Shown in pieces: positions 43,611 to 55,890 of a stretch of DNA of 64,000 nt. The position numbers and the translations under genes were made by a program. Positions within the stretch are counted from its first letter, which is position 1. Every line of letters begins with the position of its first letter. The notes beneath the pieces were generated by a model. That model was not told the origin of the DNA. It saw only the letters and a list, made by a program, of their open reading frames with translations, and did not search any database. Source of the stretch: Mangrovicella endophytica (GTDB lineage: Bacteria > Pseudomonadota > Alphaproteobacteria > Rhizobiales > Rhizobiaceae); the NCBI RefSeq assembly GCF_002893625.1, contig NZ_PKMZ01000014.1:1-64000 (forward strand). The letters are read 5' to 3'.

Positions 43611-44490
43611 TCCATCGCTCCAGGCCGGCCGCGACAGGCCGCGCAAGCATCTGCGCGCGGCGACCACCGAAGCGCCCGCGGTCCGCTGGACGCTGATCGC
43701 GATCGGCCTCCTATTCCTGGCGGTGTTTCTCCTGCTGCCACTCGCCGCGGTGTTCTACGAGGCGCTGCGCGGCGGCGTTGCCGCCTATGCCGAGGCGATC
43801 ACCGACCCGGACGCCATGGCCGCTATCCGGCTGACGCTGCTGATCGCGGCGATCTCCGTGCCCTGCAACCTCGTCTTCGGCCTTGCCGCGGCCTGGGCAG
43901 TCGCCAAGTTCGAGTTCAAGGGCAAGAGCCTGCTCGTTACGCTGATCGACCTGCCCTTCTCGGTCTCACCGGTGATCTCGGGCCTCGTCTACATCCTCCT
44001 CTTCGGCAGCCAGAGCCTGCTCGGGCCGTGGCTGGCGCGGCATGGCATCGGCATCGTCTTCGCCGTTCCCGGCATCGTACTGGCAACGATCTTCGTCACC
44101 TTCCCCTTCATCGCGCGCGAGCTGATTCCGCTGATGCAGGAGCAGGGCACCGGTGAGGAGGAGGCGGCGATCTCGCTCGGTGCCAGCGGCTGGAAGACCT
44201 TCCTTCTGGTGACGCTGCCGAACGTGAAATGGGGGCTGCTCTATGGCGTTCTGCTTTGCAATGCCCGCGCCATGGGCGAGTTCGGCGCCGTGTCGGTGAT
44301 CTCCGGCCATATCCGCGGCGTCACCAACACGATGCCGCTGCATGTCGAGATCCTCTACAACGAATATGCCTTCTCGGCCGCTTTCGCCGTCGCCTCGCTG
44401 CTGGCGCTGCTGGCCTTGCTGACGCTGGTCCTCAAGACTGCGCTGGAATGGCGCTTCGCCGACAACATCGTCGCCGCGCGCGGCCACTGA
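43600..44490 (+). CDS. cysW: Sulfate ABC transporter permease CysW
   Basis: The product has 296 residues from ATG 43600; GGAGG is seven bases ahead, which rules out the TTG at 43594. Six membrane segments, the [20 protein letters not shown] pattern, coupling loop [27 protein letters not shown], and [20 protein letters not shown] are diagnostic of CysW. It overlaps cysT by 11 bases, indicating translational coupling. Confidence 0.95.
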   Translation: MVLDPSLQAGRDRPRKHLRAATTEAPAVRWTLIAIGLLFLAVFLLLPLAAVFYEALRGGVAAYAEAITDPDAMAAIRLTLLIAAISVPCNLVFGLAAAWAVAKFEFKGKSLLVTLIDLPFSVSPVISGLVYILLFGSQSLLGPWLARHGIGIVFAVPGIVLATIFVTFPFIARELIPLMQEQGTGEEEAAISLGASGWKTFLLVTLPNVKWGLLYGVLLCNARAMGEFGAVSVISGHIRGVTNTMPLHVEILYNEYAFSAAFAVASLLALLALLTLVLKTALEWRFADNIVAARGH

Positions 44491-44499
44491 GGTTTCCTG

Positions 44500-45561
44500 A
44501 TGGACATCCGCATCCAGAACATCCGCAAGGAGTTCGATCGCTTTCCCGCGCTGCACGACGTCTCGCTCGATATCCGCTCGGGCGAACTGATCGCGCTCCT
44601 TGGCCCCTCGGGCTCGGGCAAGACGACGCTGCTGCGCCTGATCGCCGGGCTCGAGTTCCCCTCCGCCGGCCGTATCCACTTCGGCGACGAGGACGCGTCC
44701 GAGAAGTCGGTGCAGGAGCGCAATGTCGGCTTCGTGTTCCAGCACTATGCGCTGTTCAAGCATATGACGGTTGCCGACAATATCGGTTTCGGCCTGCGCA
44801 TCCGGCCGCGCGGCAGCCGGCCGAGCCGTCGCGACATCCGCCGCAGAGCCTCCGAGTTGCTCGATCTGGTGCAGCTGTCCGGACTGGAGAAGCGCTTTCC
44901 GGCTCAGCTCTCCGGCGGTCAGCGCCAGCGTGTGGCGCTCGCCCGCGCGCTGGCCATCGAGCCGAAGGTGCTGCTCCTCGACGAACCCTTCGGCGCGCTC
45001 GACGCCAAGGTGCGCAAGGAGCTTCGCCGCTGGCTGCGGGAGCTTCACGACCGCACCGGCCACACCACCGTCTTCGTCACTCACGACCAGGAGGAGGCAA
45101 TGGAGCTGGCCGATCGCGTGGTCGTAATGAGCCAGGGCCGCATCGAGCAGATCGGCACCGCCGACGAGATCTACGACGATCCGGCAACGCCCTTTGTCTT
45201 CTCCTTCATCGGCGCATCCAGCACGCTGCCGGTCGTCGTGACGAAGGGCACCGTCACGCTGGACGGCCAGCCGCTGTCGATCGCTGCCGCCGATCTGCCG
45301 GATGGTCCTGCGACACTGTATCTGCGCCCGCATGAACTGGAGGTCGTGGCGGGCGGCGATGGCGCCATCACCGGCACCGTGACGGCGGCGCGGCGAAGCG
45401 CGGGATCGCGCCTCGTCGAGATCGCAGTCGGCACGGCCCGCCATCATCTGGAGCTGCAGCTTCCGGCCGAGACTTCCGTCGTTATCGGCCAGACGATTGC
45501 CGTCAGTCCGCGCCGGTGGCAGATCTATGGGACCGGCGTGGGACCCGGCCGCTCTGCCTGA
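44500..45561 (+). CDS. cysA: Sulfate ABC transporter ATP-binding protein CysA
   Basis: The product has 353 residues. Walker A is GPSGSGKT at 35-42, Q-loop [16 protein letters not shown], signature [16 protein letters not shown], Walker [14 protein letters not shown]-loop [14 protein letters not shown]. The [12 protein letters not shown] stretch and the C-terminal domain are typical of CysA. It hydrolyses ATP to drive sulfate or thiosulfate uptake. It ends the sbp-cysT-cysW-cysA operon; GAGG overlapping the cysW stop is its ribosome site. Confidence 0.95.
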   Translation: MDIRIQNIRKEFDRFPALHDVSLDIRSGELIALLGPSGSGKTTLLRLIAGLEFPSAGRIHFGDEDASEKSVQERNVGFVFQHYALFKHMTVADNIGFGLRIRPRGSRPSRRDIRRRASELLDLVQLSGLEKRFPAQLSGGQRQRVALARALAIEPKVLLLDEPFGALDAKVRKELRRWLRELHDRTGHTTVFVTHDQEEAMELADRVVVMSQGRIEQIGTADEIYDDPATPFVFSFIGASSTLPVVVTKGTVTLDGQPLSIAAADLPDGPATLYLRPHELEVVAGGDGAITGTVTAARRSAGSRLVEIAVGTARHHLELQLPAETSVVIGQTIAVSPRRWQIYGTGVGPGRSA

Positions 45562-45626
45562 GACGACGAGAAGCGGCCGCATCTGACGGGGCGCGGCAAA
45601 GCGCTCGCATTAGCGCGAGCCCGCCG

Positions 45627-45659
45627 CGGTGCCGGAGAAGGGTGACCTCCCCGGCACCG
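45627..45659. terminator. Hairpin between convergent cysA and DUF892 genes
   Basis: CGGTGCCGG and CCGGCACCG form a perfect 9-bp stem around a 15-base loop in the 109-base gap between converging genes. It could end transcripts from both sides. No clear T tract is present on either strand. Confidence 0.4.
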
Positions 45660-45670
45660 AAGACGGCGAT

Positions 45671-46177
45671 TTATTCGTCGTCGCTATCCTCGTCGGCATC
45701 GGGGTTCACCATGTCCTCGGCGAGTTCCGACAGGATGTCGTCGGTGTTCTCTTCCTCGACCAGCGTCTCCCGCAGCAGGTCGGCCGCATCTTCGAGGCCG
45801 AGTTCCTCGGCCCAGGCGAGCAGCGTGCCGTAGCGGGCGATCTCATAGTGCTCCACCGCCTGCGCGGCCGCGATGATGCCGGCGTCGAGCGCCGCGGCTC
45901 CGGAGAACTCCTCGATGACCTCGTCGCCTTCCGCGATGATGCCGTTGATCGCCTTGCACTCGATCGCCTCGGCCTTCTGGCCGATCAGCTTGAACACCTG
46001 GTCGAGGCGCTTCACCTGGTTGCGCGTCTCCTCGAGGTGGACGCCGAGCGCGCCGCGCAGCTCGTCGGACTGGGCCGCTTCCATCATCTTCGGCAGGGCC
46101 TTGATGATGGCGTTCTCGGCGAAGTAGGTGTCCTTCAGCTGGTGCGCGAACAGTGCCTTCAGATCCTTGTCGGCCAT
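45671..46177 (-). CDS. DUF892 (YciF-type) ferritin-like protein
   Basis: The product has 168 residues from ATG 46177 (MADKDLKALFAHQLKDTYFAEN), with GGAAGGA ahead; the upstream open frame to 46336 is proline-rich and dismissed. It shows the helical DUF892 pattern: QLKDTYFAENAIIKALPKMMEAA, HLEETRNQVKRLDQVFKLIG, AAQAVEHYEIARYGTLLAWAEELG, with glutamates and histidines in ferritin-like positions. The C-terminus is very acidic (NPDADEDSDDE). YciF-like proteins respond to osmotic and oxidative stress; metal binding is inferred. Confidence 0.9.
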   Translation of the reverse strand: MADKDLKALFAHQLKDTYFAENAIIKALPKMMEAAQSDELRGALGVHLEETRNQVKRLDQVFKLIGQKAEAIECKAINGIIAEGDEVIEEFSGAAALDAGIIAAAQAVEHYEIARYGTLLAWAEELGLEDAADLLRETLVEEENTDDILSELAEDMVNPDADEDSDDE

Positions 46178-46289
46178 AGGGTCGTTCCTTCCAGGTTGCG
46201 GCAGCGCAGCGCCGGATGGCGGCGGCGGACTGCACGAGGTCACCGGCAACCGCTGGCCCGGCGGATCGTTCCCGACGCCGGTCAGCTTG

Positions 46290-47037
46290 ATGGATACCGA
46301 CGCCGAAGAGATCGAGGCCGCCTCTGGAAACCGCATTATACCGGCCGGTAAAGGCCTTCCTGCAATCGCTCGGCTATGCCGTGAAAGGCGAGATCGGCGG
46401 CTGCGACCTCCTCGGCATCAAGGAGGGCGAGCCGCAGCTCGTGGTGATCGGCGAGCTGAAGCAGAGCTTCAACCTGGAGCTCGTCCTGCAGGCGGTCGAC
46501 CGGGCGAGCGCCTGCGACGAGGTCTGGCTGGCCGCCAGCCTGTCCCGCCGCGGCAAGGGACGTGAGAGCGACGCACGCTTCCGCAATCTCTGCCGGCGGC
46601 TCGGCTTCGGCATGCTGGGCGTTGCCAGCGATGGCAGCGTCGAGATCATCGTCAGCCCGGCCGCGCCGATGCCGCGACGCGATCCGAAGCGACGTTCTCG
46701 CCTCGTCGAGGAGCATCGGCGCCGGCGGGGCGATCCGGTGGAAGGCGGCGGCAACCGCCAGCCCGTGATGACGGCCTATCGCCAGCGCGCGCTGATCTGC
46801 GCGGCCGCCATGGCAGCCGGACCCGTACGGCCGCGCGACCTGAAGCCGACCGTGCCGGATGCACCGGGAATTCTCCTGCGCAACGTCTATGGCTGGTTCG
46901 ACCGGCTGGACCGCGGCTCCTACGGCCTCTCGGAGGCCGGCCGGCAGGCGCTGCTGCGCTGGCCGCAAACGCCTCCCGACCGGACGCCGGGCGGCCCGGA
47001 CGACAGGGCGGCACCGGGTGCCGAAGCGTCCAGGTGA
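46290..47037 (+). pseudogene. DUF2161 family PD-(D/E)XK nuclease-like protein, start or frame disrupted
   Basis: From GTG 46381 the frame runs 218 codons to 47037 and has the DUF2161 features GEIGGCDLLGI, VVIGELKQSFNLELVLQAVDR, EVWLAAS and CRRLGFGMLGV. The family's usual N-terminus, ETALYRPVKAFLQSLGY, is encoded in the same frame at 46327-46377, upstream of that GTG, but no ATG, GTG or TTG precedes it before the TGA at 46288. An ATG at 46290 lies in the next frame and would give MDTDAEEIEAAS, joining ETALYRP if one G near 46326 were removed. The choices are a one-base frameshift (true or sequencing), a CTG start at 46324 (GAGG lies before it), or a truncated protein from 46381. Confidence 0.65.
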
Positions 47038-47083
47038 GACGGCTGCGTCGAAGCGACCTTTCGGGCGGCGGCAGCGCGGCAGC

Positions 47084-49480
47084 TCAGCCCGCCGCGACCT
47101 CCGCCGCCACCTTCGCCTGTGTCGAGCCACCATCCGTGTGCTCGCTCGCCGCCTGCCAGTCGCGGGCAAACGCACCCGCGTCGTCGTCGCTCGCTTTGCG
47201 GATGGTCACCGCCACGCCCTTGTAGGCCGGCGTGCCGCTGCGGATATCGTGATGGCCGAGCGCCACCAGCCCGTTCGCCTCCGGATAGTAGGCGGCCGCC
47301 GAGCCTGCCGCGATGTCGAAGGCCACCGCGGTGAGGCCACGCAGGATGCGGCCGCCATCGGGCTCGCCCGGTATCGGCACGGCGACGAGGTCCACGCGAT
47401 CGCCATGTTCGAGGCCGCGATCCGCCAGATCCTTCTCGTTGAGGAAGACGACGTCGCGGCGCCCTTTCACGCCACGATAGCGGTCGTTGAAGCCGTAGAT
47501 CGTCGTATTGTACTGGTCATGGCTGCGGATCGTCGCCAGCATCAGCGCGCCAGCCTCGGTCAGCCGCGCATCCTCGTCGACGCCGCGGAAGGTGACGAAA
47601 TTCGCCTTGCCGGTCTGGGTCAGCCATTCACGCTCGGAGGCCGCAATGTGGAGGCGGAAGCCGCCGGGATCGCGCACCCGTTTGTTGTAGTCCGCAAAGG
47701 CCGGGAAGACCGCCTCGATCTTGTCGCGGATGCGGTCGTAATCCTCGATGAGCCCGCGCCAGTCCGTCCGGCTGCGTGCCAGTGTCGCCATGGCAAGGCC
47801 CGCGACGATCGCCGGCTCCGAGCGCAGATCCGGCGAGGCCGGCTTCAGCGTGCCGCGCGAGGCGTGCACGACCGACATCGAGTCCTCCACCGTGATCGAC
47901 TGCGGCTTGCCCGCCTGGAGATCGGTCTCGGTGCGGCCGAGGCAGGGCAGGATGTAGCTCTTTTCCGCAAGCAGCAGATGCGAGCGGTTGAGCTTGGTCG
48001 CGATATGCACGGCAAGCCGCAGCTTGCGCATGGCCGCGAAGGTCGCCTCCGGGTCCGGCATGGCGACGGCGAGGTTGCCGCCGAGGCAGATCAGCGCCTT
48101 CGCCTCGCCCCTGCCGATGGCCTCCACCGCCTCGATGGCGCCGTGGCCCTTCTCCCGCGGCGGCTCGAAGCCAAAGACTTGGCCGAGCTGGTCGAGAAAG
48201 GCCGCGCTCGGGATCTCGGTGATCCCGACGGTCCGGTCGCCCTGCACGTTGGAATGGCCGCGCAAGGGGCAGATGCCGGCACCCTCGCGGCCGATATTGC
48301 CGCGCAGAAGCAGGAGATTGGCGATCGCCTGGACGTTCGCCGTGCCCTGGCGGTGCTGCGTGACGCCCATGCCGTAGCAGATGATGACGCGTTTGGCGGC
48401 CGCATAGATGGATGCCGCCGCCTCGATCTCGCTGCGAGGCAAGCCGCTCTTCTGTTCGATGGCGTCCCAGGACGTCTCGTGGAGGTCGGCAAGGAGGTCC
48501 TCGATCCCGGCCGTATGCGCGGCGATGAAGTCGCGATCGAGCAGCCCGGTCTCACCGCGTGCAACACGCTCGGCATCCGCCTCGACCAGCGCCTTCATCA
48601 GGCCCTTCAACAACGCCAGGTCGCCGCCGATCTTCACCTGGTAATAGGAGCTTGCGATCGGCGTCGAGCCGCGCGTCGCCATCTCGATCGGGTTCTGCGG
48701 ATTGGCGAAGCGTTCGAGGCCGCGCTCGCGCAAGGGGTTGAAGACGACGATCGGCGCGCCGCGCTTGGAGACCTCGCGCAGTGTTCCCAGCATCCGCGGA
48801 TGGTTGGTCCCGGGATTGTGGCCGATGCAGAAGACCGCATCGGCATGATCGAAGTCCTCGATCGTCACCGTGCCCTTGCCGACGCCGATCGACTCCGGCA
48901 GGCCGACGCTCGTCGCCTCGTGACACATGTTCGAGCAGTCGGGGAAGTTGTTGGTACCGTATTCGCGCGCAAACAGCTGGTAGAGGAACGCCGCCTCGTT
49001 GGAGGCCCGCCCCGAAGCGTAGAACTCCGCCATGTTCGGGTCGGGCAGTGCCTTCAGCTCGGCGCCGATCGCTGCGAAAGCCTCGTCCCATCCGACCGCC
49101 ACGAAGCGGTCGCTGGCCCGGTCATAGGCGACCGGATGCGTCAACCGGCCCGCGGCTTCAAGCGCGTGGTCCGACCAATCCCAGAGCTCGCTGACGCTGT
49201 GCTCGGCAAAGAACTGCGGCGTCACGCGCTTGGCGGTCGCCTCCCAGGCGACAGCCTTGGCGCCATTCTCGCAGAACTCGAAGGACGAGGTGTGCTTGGG
49301 GTCGGGCCAGGCGCAGCCGGGACAGTCGAAGCCGTCCGGCTGGTTCATCCGCCGCAGCGCCGTTGCTTCGCGCGAGATTGCCATCTCGGCTTTCAGAGCC
49401 GAGGCGACCGCCTGCAGTGCGCCCCAGCCGCCCGCCGGTCCGCCGTAGCGTCCGATCCCCGGCACGTCCCGTTTGCTCAT
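47084..49480 (-). CDS. FdhF/YdeP family molybdopterin oxidoreductase
   Basis: The product has 798 residues from ATG 49480 (MSKRDVPGIGRYGGPAGGWG), with AGGAG seven bases ahead. Near the start, DCPGCAWPDP (C53, C56) replaces the four-cysteine cluster of formate dehydrogenases and is typical of YdeP. Molybdopterin motifs include GRASNEAAFLYQLFAREYGTNN, HNPGTNHPRMLGTL, FNPLRERGLERF, GMGVTQHRQGTANVQAIANLL and the C-terminal MLATIRSHDQYNTTIYGFNDRYRG. E. coli YdeP is linked to acid resistance, and other members are of unknown substrate. A formate dehydrogenase accessory FdhD gene is often a neighbour but is not in the window. Confidence 0.9.
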   Translation of the reverse strand: MSKRDVPGIGRYGGPAGGWGALQAVASALKAEMAISREATALRRMNQPDGFDCPGCAWPDPKHTSSFEFCENGAKAVAWEATAKRVTPQFFAEHSVSELWDWSDHALEAAGRLTHPVAYDRASDRFVAVGWDEAFAAIGAELKALPDPNMAEFYASGRASNEAAFLYQLFAREYGTNNFPDCSNMCHEATSVGLPESIGVGKGTVTIEDFDHADAVFCIGHNPGTNHPRMLGTLREVSKRGAPIVVFNPLRERGLERFANPQNPIEMATRGSTPIASSYYQVKIGGDLALLKGLMKALVEADAERVARGETGLLDRDFIAAHTAGIEDLLADLHETSWDAIEQKSGLPRSEIEAAASIYAAAKRVIICYGMGVTQHRQGTANVQAIANLLLLRGNIGREGAGICPLRGHSNVQGDRTVGITEIPSAAFLDQLGQVFGFEPPREKGHGAIEAVEAIGRGEAKALICLGGNLAVAMPDPEATFAAMRKLRLAVHIATKLNRSHLLLAEKSYILPCLGRTETDLQAGKPQSITVEDSMSVVHASRGTLKPASPDLRSEPAIVAGLAMATLARSRTDWRGLIEDYDRIRDKIEAVFPAFADYNKRVRDPGGFRLHIAASEREWLTQTGKANFVTFRGVDEDARLTEAGALMLATIRSHDQYNTTIYGFNDRYRGVKGRRDVVFLNEKDLADRGLEHGDRVDLVAVPIPGEPDGGRILRGLTAVAFDIAAGSAAAYYPEANGLVALGHHDIRSGTPAYKGVAVTIRKASDDDAGAFARDWQAASEHTDGGSTQAKVAAEVAAG

Positions 49481-49553
49481 CGCCGGCTCCTGTCCTGCCT
49501 TGCATGCCGTCGGGAGCGGAGACCAAACCTCCGCCCCTACTCCGCCGGAACCG

Positions 49554-50432
49554 TCAGCTCGCCGCCTGGAACGCCTTGCGGCCTTCCGCGTCGAGCGCGG
49601 CGAAATCCTCATCGGACAGCTGGATACCGGCCGCCGCGACGTTCTCCTCCAGATGCTCGACGCTGGAGGTGCCGGGGATCGGCAGCATCACCGGGCTGCG
49701 CTTCAGCACAAAGGCGAGTGCGATCTGGCTCGGCGCCGCGCCGTGCTTCTGCGCGATGCGGTCGAGGATCGAGCCCGGCTTGGCGAGATCGCCCGCCGCG
49801 AGCGGGAACCAGGGGATGAAGCCGATGCCCTTCTCGGTGCAGTAGTCGAGGACCTCCTCGCTGGTGCGGTCGACGAGGTTGTAGCGGTTCTGCACGGTTG
49901 CGACGGTGAAGACCTTGGAAGCCGCCTCGATCTCCTCCACCGAGACCTCGCTGAGGCCGAGATGGCGGACGATTCCCTCATCCTGCAGCTGCTTCATCGC
50001 AGCGAACTGCTCCTCGCGCGGCACCCGCGCATCGATGCGGTGAAGCTGCCAGAGGTCGATCGTCTCGACGCCGAGCTGGCGCTGGCTCTTGATCGCCTGC
50101 TGGCGCAGATATTCCGGGCGGCCGAGCGGATGCCACTCATTCGGGCCGGTGCGCACCAGCCCGCCCTTGGTCGCGACGACGATGCCCTCATAGGGCTTCA
50201 GCGCCTCGGCGATCAGCCGCTCCGATACGTCAGGGCCATAGGAATCGGCGGTGTCGATGAAATTGACGCCAAGCTCCGGCAGTCGCTTCAGCGTGGCGAT
50301 CGCCCCATCATGGTCGGCAGGCTCACCCCAGATGCCCTTGCCGGTGATGCGCATGGCGCCGTAGCCGAGGCGGTTGACCTCGATGTCGCCGATCTTGAAG
50401 GTGCCGGACTGGCCCGCATTCACTGTCGCCAT
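49554..50432 (-). CDS. Aldo/keto reductase
   Basis: The product has 292 residues. The catalytic tetrad is visible: D and Y in [11 protein letters not shown] in VVATKGGLV and H in LWQLHRID. The NADPH-binding end is [19 protein letters not shown]. The [26 protein letters not shown] start is that of the YajO/oxidoreductase group of rhizobia. It reduces aldehydes or ketones; the natural substrate is not deducible. Separate promoter region of about 220 bases upstream, no operon partner. Confidence 0.92.
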   Translation of the reverse strand: MATVNAGQSGTFKIGDIEVNRLGYGAMRITGKGIWGEPADHDGAIATLKRLPELGVNFIDTADSYGPDVSERLIAEALKPYEGIVVATKGGLVRTGPNEWHPLGRPEYLRQQAIKSQRQLGVETIDLWQLHRIDARVPREEQFAAMKQLQDEGIVRHLGLSEVSVEEIEAASKVFTVATVQNRYNLVDRTSEEVLDYCTEKGIGFIPWFPLAAGDLAKPGSILDRIAQKHGAAPSQIALAFVLKRSPVMLPIPGTSSVEHLEENVAAAGIQLSDEDFAALDAEGRKAFQAAS

Positions 50433-50654
50433 TGTCAGTCTCCAAATTTCCAGCGTGTCGCAGATCCCGAGGCAAGGTCCGATGGCCGATCAGGCCTTGG
50501 CGCTTCCGAGCTGCGAGGTCCGGCATATAGGGAGACCCAGCAGCCACACGAGGGGACGATCCCGAGACGGCCTGTTCTCAATGCGTCGCCATGACCGGAT
50601 CAGGCGACAAGGAGGCGGACTGGAGAGACCGCCGACGTGCGCGCCGCCTCTCCG

Positions 50655-51647
50655 TCAGCGGCTGACGTCGACGACGACGCGTCCCCGCACCGTGCCGCCG
50701 AGGATTTCGTCCGCGACACCGATCGCATCGCTCAGCCCGATCATGCGGGTGATCGTCTGCAGCTTGCGGTGATCGAGCGTGTCCGCCAGCCGCTCCCACG
50801 CGGTGCGGCGCAGGTCCAGCGGGGCCATCACGCTGTCGATGCCGGCAAGGGTCACGCCACGCAGGATGAAGGGCGCGACCGTCGCGGGAAAGTCCATGCC
50901 GCCGGCAAGGCCGCAGGCCGCGACCGTACCGCCATATCGGATCGAGGCGCAGACATTGGCAAGTGTATGGCTGCCGACCGTATCGACGGCCCCCGCCCAC
51001 CGCTCGGCCTGCAGCGGCTTGCCGGGACCTGAAAGCTCGGCCCGTTCGACGATCGTGCTCGCGCCGAGATCGCGCAGATAGGCCTCTTCCTCCGGACGAC
51101 CGGTCGCCGCGGCGACGCTGTAGCCGAGACGGGCAAGCAGCGCGATCGCCACCGAACCGACGCCGCCGCAGGCGCCTGTCACCAGGATCTCGCCCACCGA
51201 CGGGGTCACGCCATGCCGCTCCAGCGCCATCACGCACAGCATCGCCGTATAGCCGGCGGTCCCGATCGCCATCGCCTGGTCGGGCGCCAGGCTGGCCGGC
51301 AGTGCCACCAGCCAGTCGCCGGAGACCCGCGCCCGTTCAGCCAATCCGCCCCAGTGCTTCTCGCCGCAGCCCCAACCGTTGAGGATCACCCGGTCGCCGG
51401 CGGTCCAGGCAGCATGGCCGCTTTCCTCGACGACGCCGGCGAAGTCGATGCCTGCTATTATCGGGAAGCGCCGCACCACCGGCGAGCGGCCGGTGATGGC
51501 CAGCGCGTCCTTGTAGTTCAGCGTCGATCGCTCGATGCGGACGGTGACATCGCCCTCCGGCAGCAAGCCGGAATCGACATCGGCGATACGCGCCGAGGAC
51601 CCGGCGTCGGTCTTCTCGATCAGGAGGGCGCGAAAGGATGGCGTCAT
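50655..51647 (-). CDS. acuI: MDR family NADPH-dependent reductase, acrylyl-CoA reductase (AcuI/YhdH) type
   Basis: The product has 330 residues, a zinc-independent medium-chain reductase. [65 protein letters not shown] and [21 protein letters not shown] are characteristic of AcuI/YhdH. AcuI reduces acrylyl-CoA to propionyl-CoA with NADPH, protecting the cell from a reactive intermediate of dimethylsulfoniopropionate and 3-hydroxypropionate metabolism. The symbol rests on family likeness. Monocistronic by layout. Confidence 0.88.
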   Translation of the reverse strand: MTPSFRALLIEKTDAGSSARIADVDSGLLPEGDVTVRIERSTLNYKDALAITGRSPVVRRFPIIAGIDFAGVVEESGHAAWTAGDRVILNGWGCGEKHWGGLAERARVSGDWLVALPASLAPDQAMAIGTAGYTAMLCVMALERHGVTPSVGEILVTGACGGVGSVAIALLARLGYSVAAATGRPEEEAYLRDLGASTIVERAELSGPGKPLQAERWAGAVDTVGSHTLANVCASIRYGGTVAACGLAGGMDFPATVAPFILRGVTLAGIDSVMAPLDLRRTAWERLADTLDHRKLQTITRMIGLSDAIGVADEILGGTVRGRVVVDVSR

Positions 51648-51911
51648 CGGGATGCTCGTGTCTGCGGCACCCGGCGGATGTCGCCGGCGCCTCGGAATTC
51701 GGAACCATACGCGACCCGCGGCACAAAGCTTCGACGCGACGAGAGTGGCACGCGGCAGGATCGGTCATCCGGACGCGGCTGTCACCCTTAGCTCACCGAG
51801 ATGACACGACATGCATTCCACCGCGATGCGGCGGCTGAGACTCTGGGCAGACCAGCGCGGCAAAGCCCGCTCGCGCCGAGGGAGGCTCTCTCCGCCGGTC
51901 GCCCCCTCGCC

Positions 51912-52916
51912 TCACCGCATGTTGGTTTGCGAATGCCAGTTCCAGGCGGTGTCGACGATCGATTGGAGATCATGACGCGGCGACCAGCCGAGCACGGTCC
52001 TGGCCAGTCGATTGTCGGCCACCAGCGCCGGCGCATCGCCGGCGCGGCGGCCCTCATACCGGACGGGCAGCGGCCGGCCGCTCTTGGCCTCGATGGCGCT
52101 GAGGATCTCCTTCACCGTCGTACCGACGCCGGTGCCGAGGTTCAGCGCCGTGCTGGTGCCGCCGTCGAGCAGGTAGCGCACCGCACGCGTATGCGCATCG
52201 GCAAGATCCATGACATGCACGAAGTCGCGCACGCATGTTCCGTCGCGCGTCGGGTAGTCGCTGCCAAAGACCTTGAAGCTGGCGCGCCGTCCGAGAGCCG
52301 CCTCGATGGCGAGCGGGATGGCATGCGTCTCGGGATCATGGCGCTCGCCGATGCGCCCCTGCGGATCCGCCCCGGCGGCGTTGAAATAGCGCAGGATCAC
52401 CGAGCGGAAGCCGGCGCTGGCATCCAGATCCGTCAGCACCTGCTCGACCATGTGCTTGCTGCGGCCATAGGGGTTGATCGGCGCCTGGCGATGGGTTTCC
52501 ACCATGGGCACCGCATCCGGCTCGCCATAGGTTGCGCAGGTCGAGGAGAAGACGAGCTTGTCGACGCCGGCCTCGGCGGCGGCAGCCAGCAGGGACAGCG
52601 TTCCCGCGACATTGTTGCGGTAGAAGGCAAACGGTTCGCGCACCGACTCGCCGACCTCGATGAGAGCGGCGAAGTGCACGATGGCGACAGGCTCGTGCCG
52701 GCGCAGAACGGCCGTCAGGCGATCCGTGTCATGAATGTCACCGACTTCGAGCGGCCCCCAACGCACGAAGCCCTCATGGCCGTGCTCGAGATTGTCGTAG
52801 ACGACGGGAACGAAGCCGTTGTCGGCAAGATCGAGACAGGTATGCGATCCGATATAGCCGGCGCCGCCGACGACGAGAACATTGGCCAAGGGCACCCCGT
52901 TAGACGCTGCAGCCAT
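51912..52916 (-). CDS. galE: UDP-glucose 4-epimerase
   Basis: The product has 334 residues. NAD site GGAGYIGSH near residues 17-25, VHFAALIEVGESV, SSTCATYGEP with the catalytic threonine/serine region, YGRSK with the catalytic tyrosine and lysine, and RYFNAAGADPQGRIGE and RDFVHVMDLADAH. It interconverts UDP-glucose and UDP-galactose for surface polysaccharide synthesis or galactose use. No Shine-Dalgarno is clear before the ATG. No exopolysaccharide genes adjoin. Confidence 0.94.
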   Translation of the reverse strand: MAAASNGVPLANVLVVGGAGYIGSHTCLDLADNGFVPVVYDNLEHGHEGFVRWGPLEVGDIHDTDRLTAVLRRHEPVAIVHFAALIEVGESVREPFAFYRNNVAGTLSLLAAAAEAGVDKLVFSSTCATYGEPDAVPMVETHRQAPINPYGRSKHMVEQVLTDLDASAGFRSVILRYFNAAGADPQGRIGERHDPETHAIPLAIEAALGRRASFKVFGSDYPTRDGTCVRDFVHVMDLADAHTRAVRYLLDGGTSTALNLGTGVGTTVKEILSAIEAKSGRPLPVRYEGRRAGDAPALVADNRLARTVLGWSPRHDLQSIVDTAWNWHSQTNMR

Positions 52917-53044
52917 GGATATCGAGGCACGAACTGTGCCGCCGGCAGGGCATGATCAAGCGCATCGCTGCAGCGGCAGCGGCGGTTGATCCTTCCGTCC
53001 TGAGTTGGAGGGCGTCGAAGATCCGCAGCACAATCGGGACCGCG

Positions 53045-53302
53045 TCAGAACAGCGAGATGACGTGGCCGCCCTCGCCGTCGGTGATCGCCTGCAGTGCGT
53101 CCTCGGCATCGAAGGCCATGGCAACGCCGCTATGGCCGCATTCGCGGATGATCGCTCGCGACACGGTGTCGACGAGATCGTCGTCGTCCAGCCCGTGGGC
53201 GGCGGCAATACGGCTTGCAGTGAGGTTGACGATCAGGGTCGATCCATTGGCACGAGCCCGGCCCACGGCCTCGCGCACCATAGCATGTGTCATATCAAGC
53301 AT
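53045..53302 (-). CDS. Small protein of unknown function
   Basis: The product has 85 residues from ATG 53302 (MLDMTHAMVREAVGRARANG). GGAGG lies five bases ahead and overlaps the alternative GTG at 53308, so the ATG is chosen. It has a helical start, then LIVNLTASRIAAAHGLDDDDLVDTVSRAIIRECGHSGVAMAFD. Good ribosome site and regular codon use argue that it is real. I do not recognise the family. It lies between galE and the cco cluster on the same strand, 121 bases downstream of ccoS. Confidence 0.7.
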   Translation of the reverse strand: MLDMTHAMVREAVGRARANGSTLIVNLTASRIAAAHGLDDDDLVDTVSRAIIRECGHSGVAMAFDAEDALQAITDGEGGHVISLF

Positions 53303-53422
53303 GGCCACCTCCGTTTCCCAGGTGAGATGACCTGACGCCGCGAAGCCTGTCTCTCACTTAGGTGAAGGAGCGGCCTGCAGGCAGAGAAAATCGGCGTCGG
53401 CATGGCTCGAACGGCAGGCGCC

Positions 53423-53559
53423 TTATTCGTCGTCCTGCAGGATCCGGATGGCGTCGCCGTCGAGATCCTCGAACTGCCCGCTGCGATAGGCCCAGAGGAA
53501 GGCGCAAAGGCCGAGCGCGCCCAGCCCGAGCGCGATCGGGATCAGGATCAGGAGATTGG

Positions 53560-53563
<4 letters not shown>
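53423..53563 (-). CDS. ccoS: cbb3-type cytochrome oxidase assembly protein CcoS
   Basis: The product has 46 residues: one membrane helix (LLILIPIALGLGALGLCAFLW) followed by YRSGQFEDLDGDAIRILQDDE, the standard CcoS pattern. Its ATG overlaps the ccoI stop by four bases (ATGA). CcoS (FixS) is needed to insert copper and haem into the cbb3 oxidase. Too short for many gene finders but convincing by sequence and by place. Confidence 0.95.

Positions 53564-55886
<2,323 letters not shown>

Positions 55887-55890
<4 letters not shown>

Noticed and set aside
46859-49819. Plus-strand open frame of 986 codons
   Set aside because: Antisense to the YdeP-type gene, whose sequence is unmistakable. Long frames on the other strand are common at this base composition.
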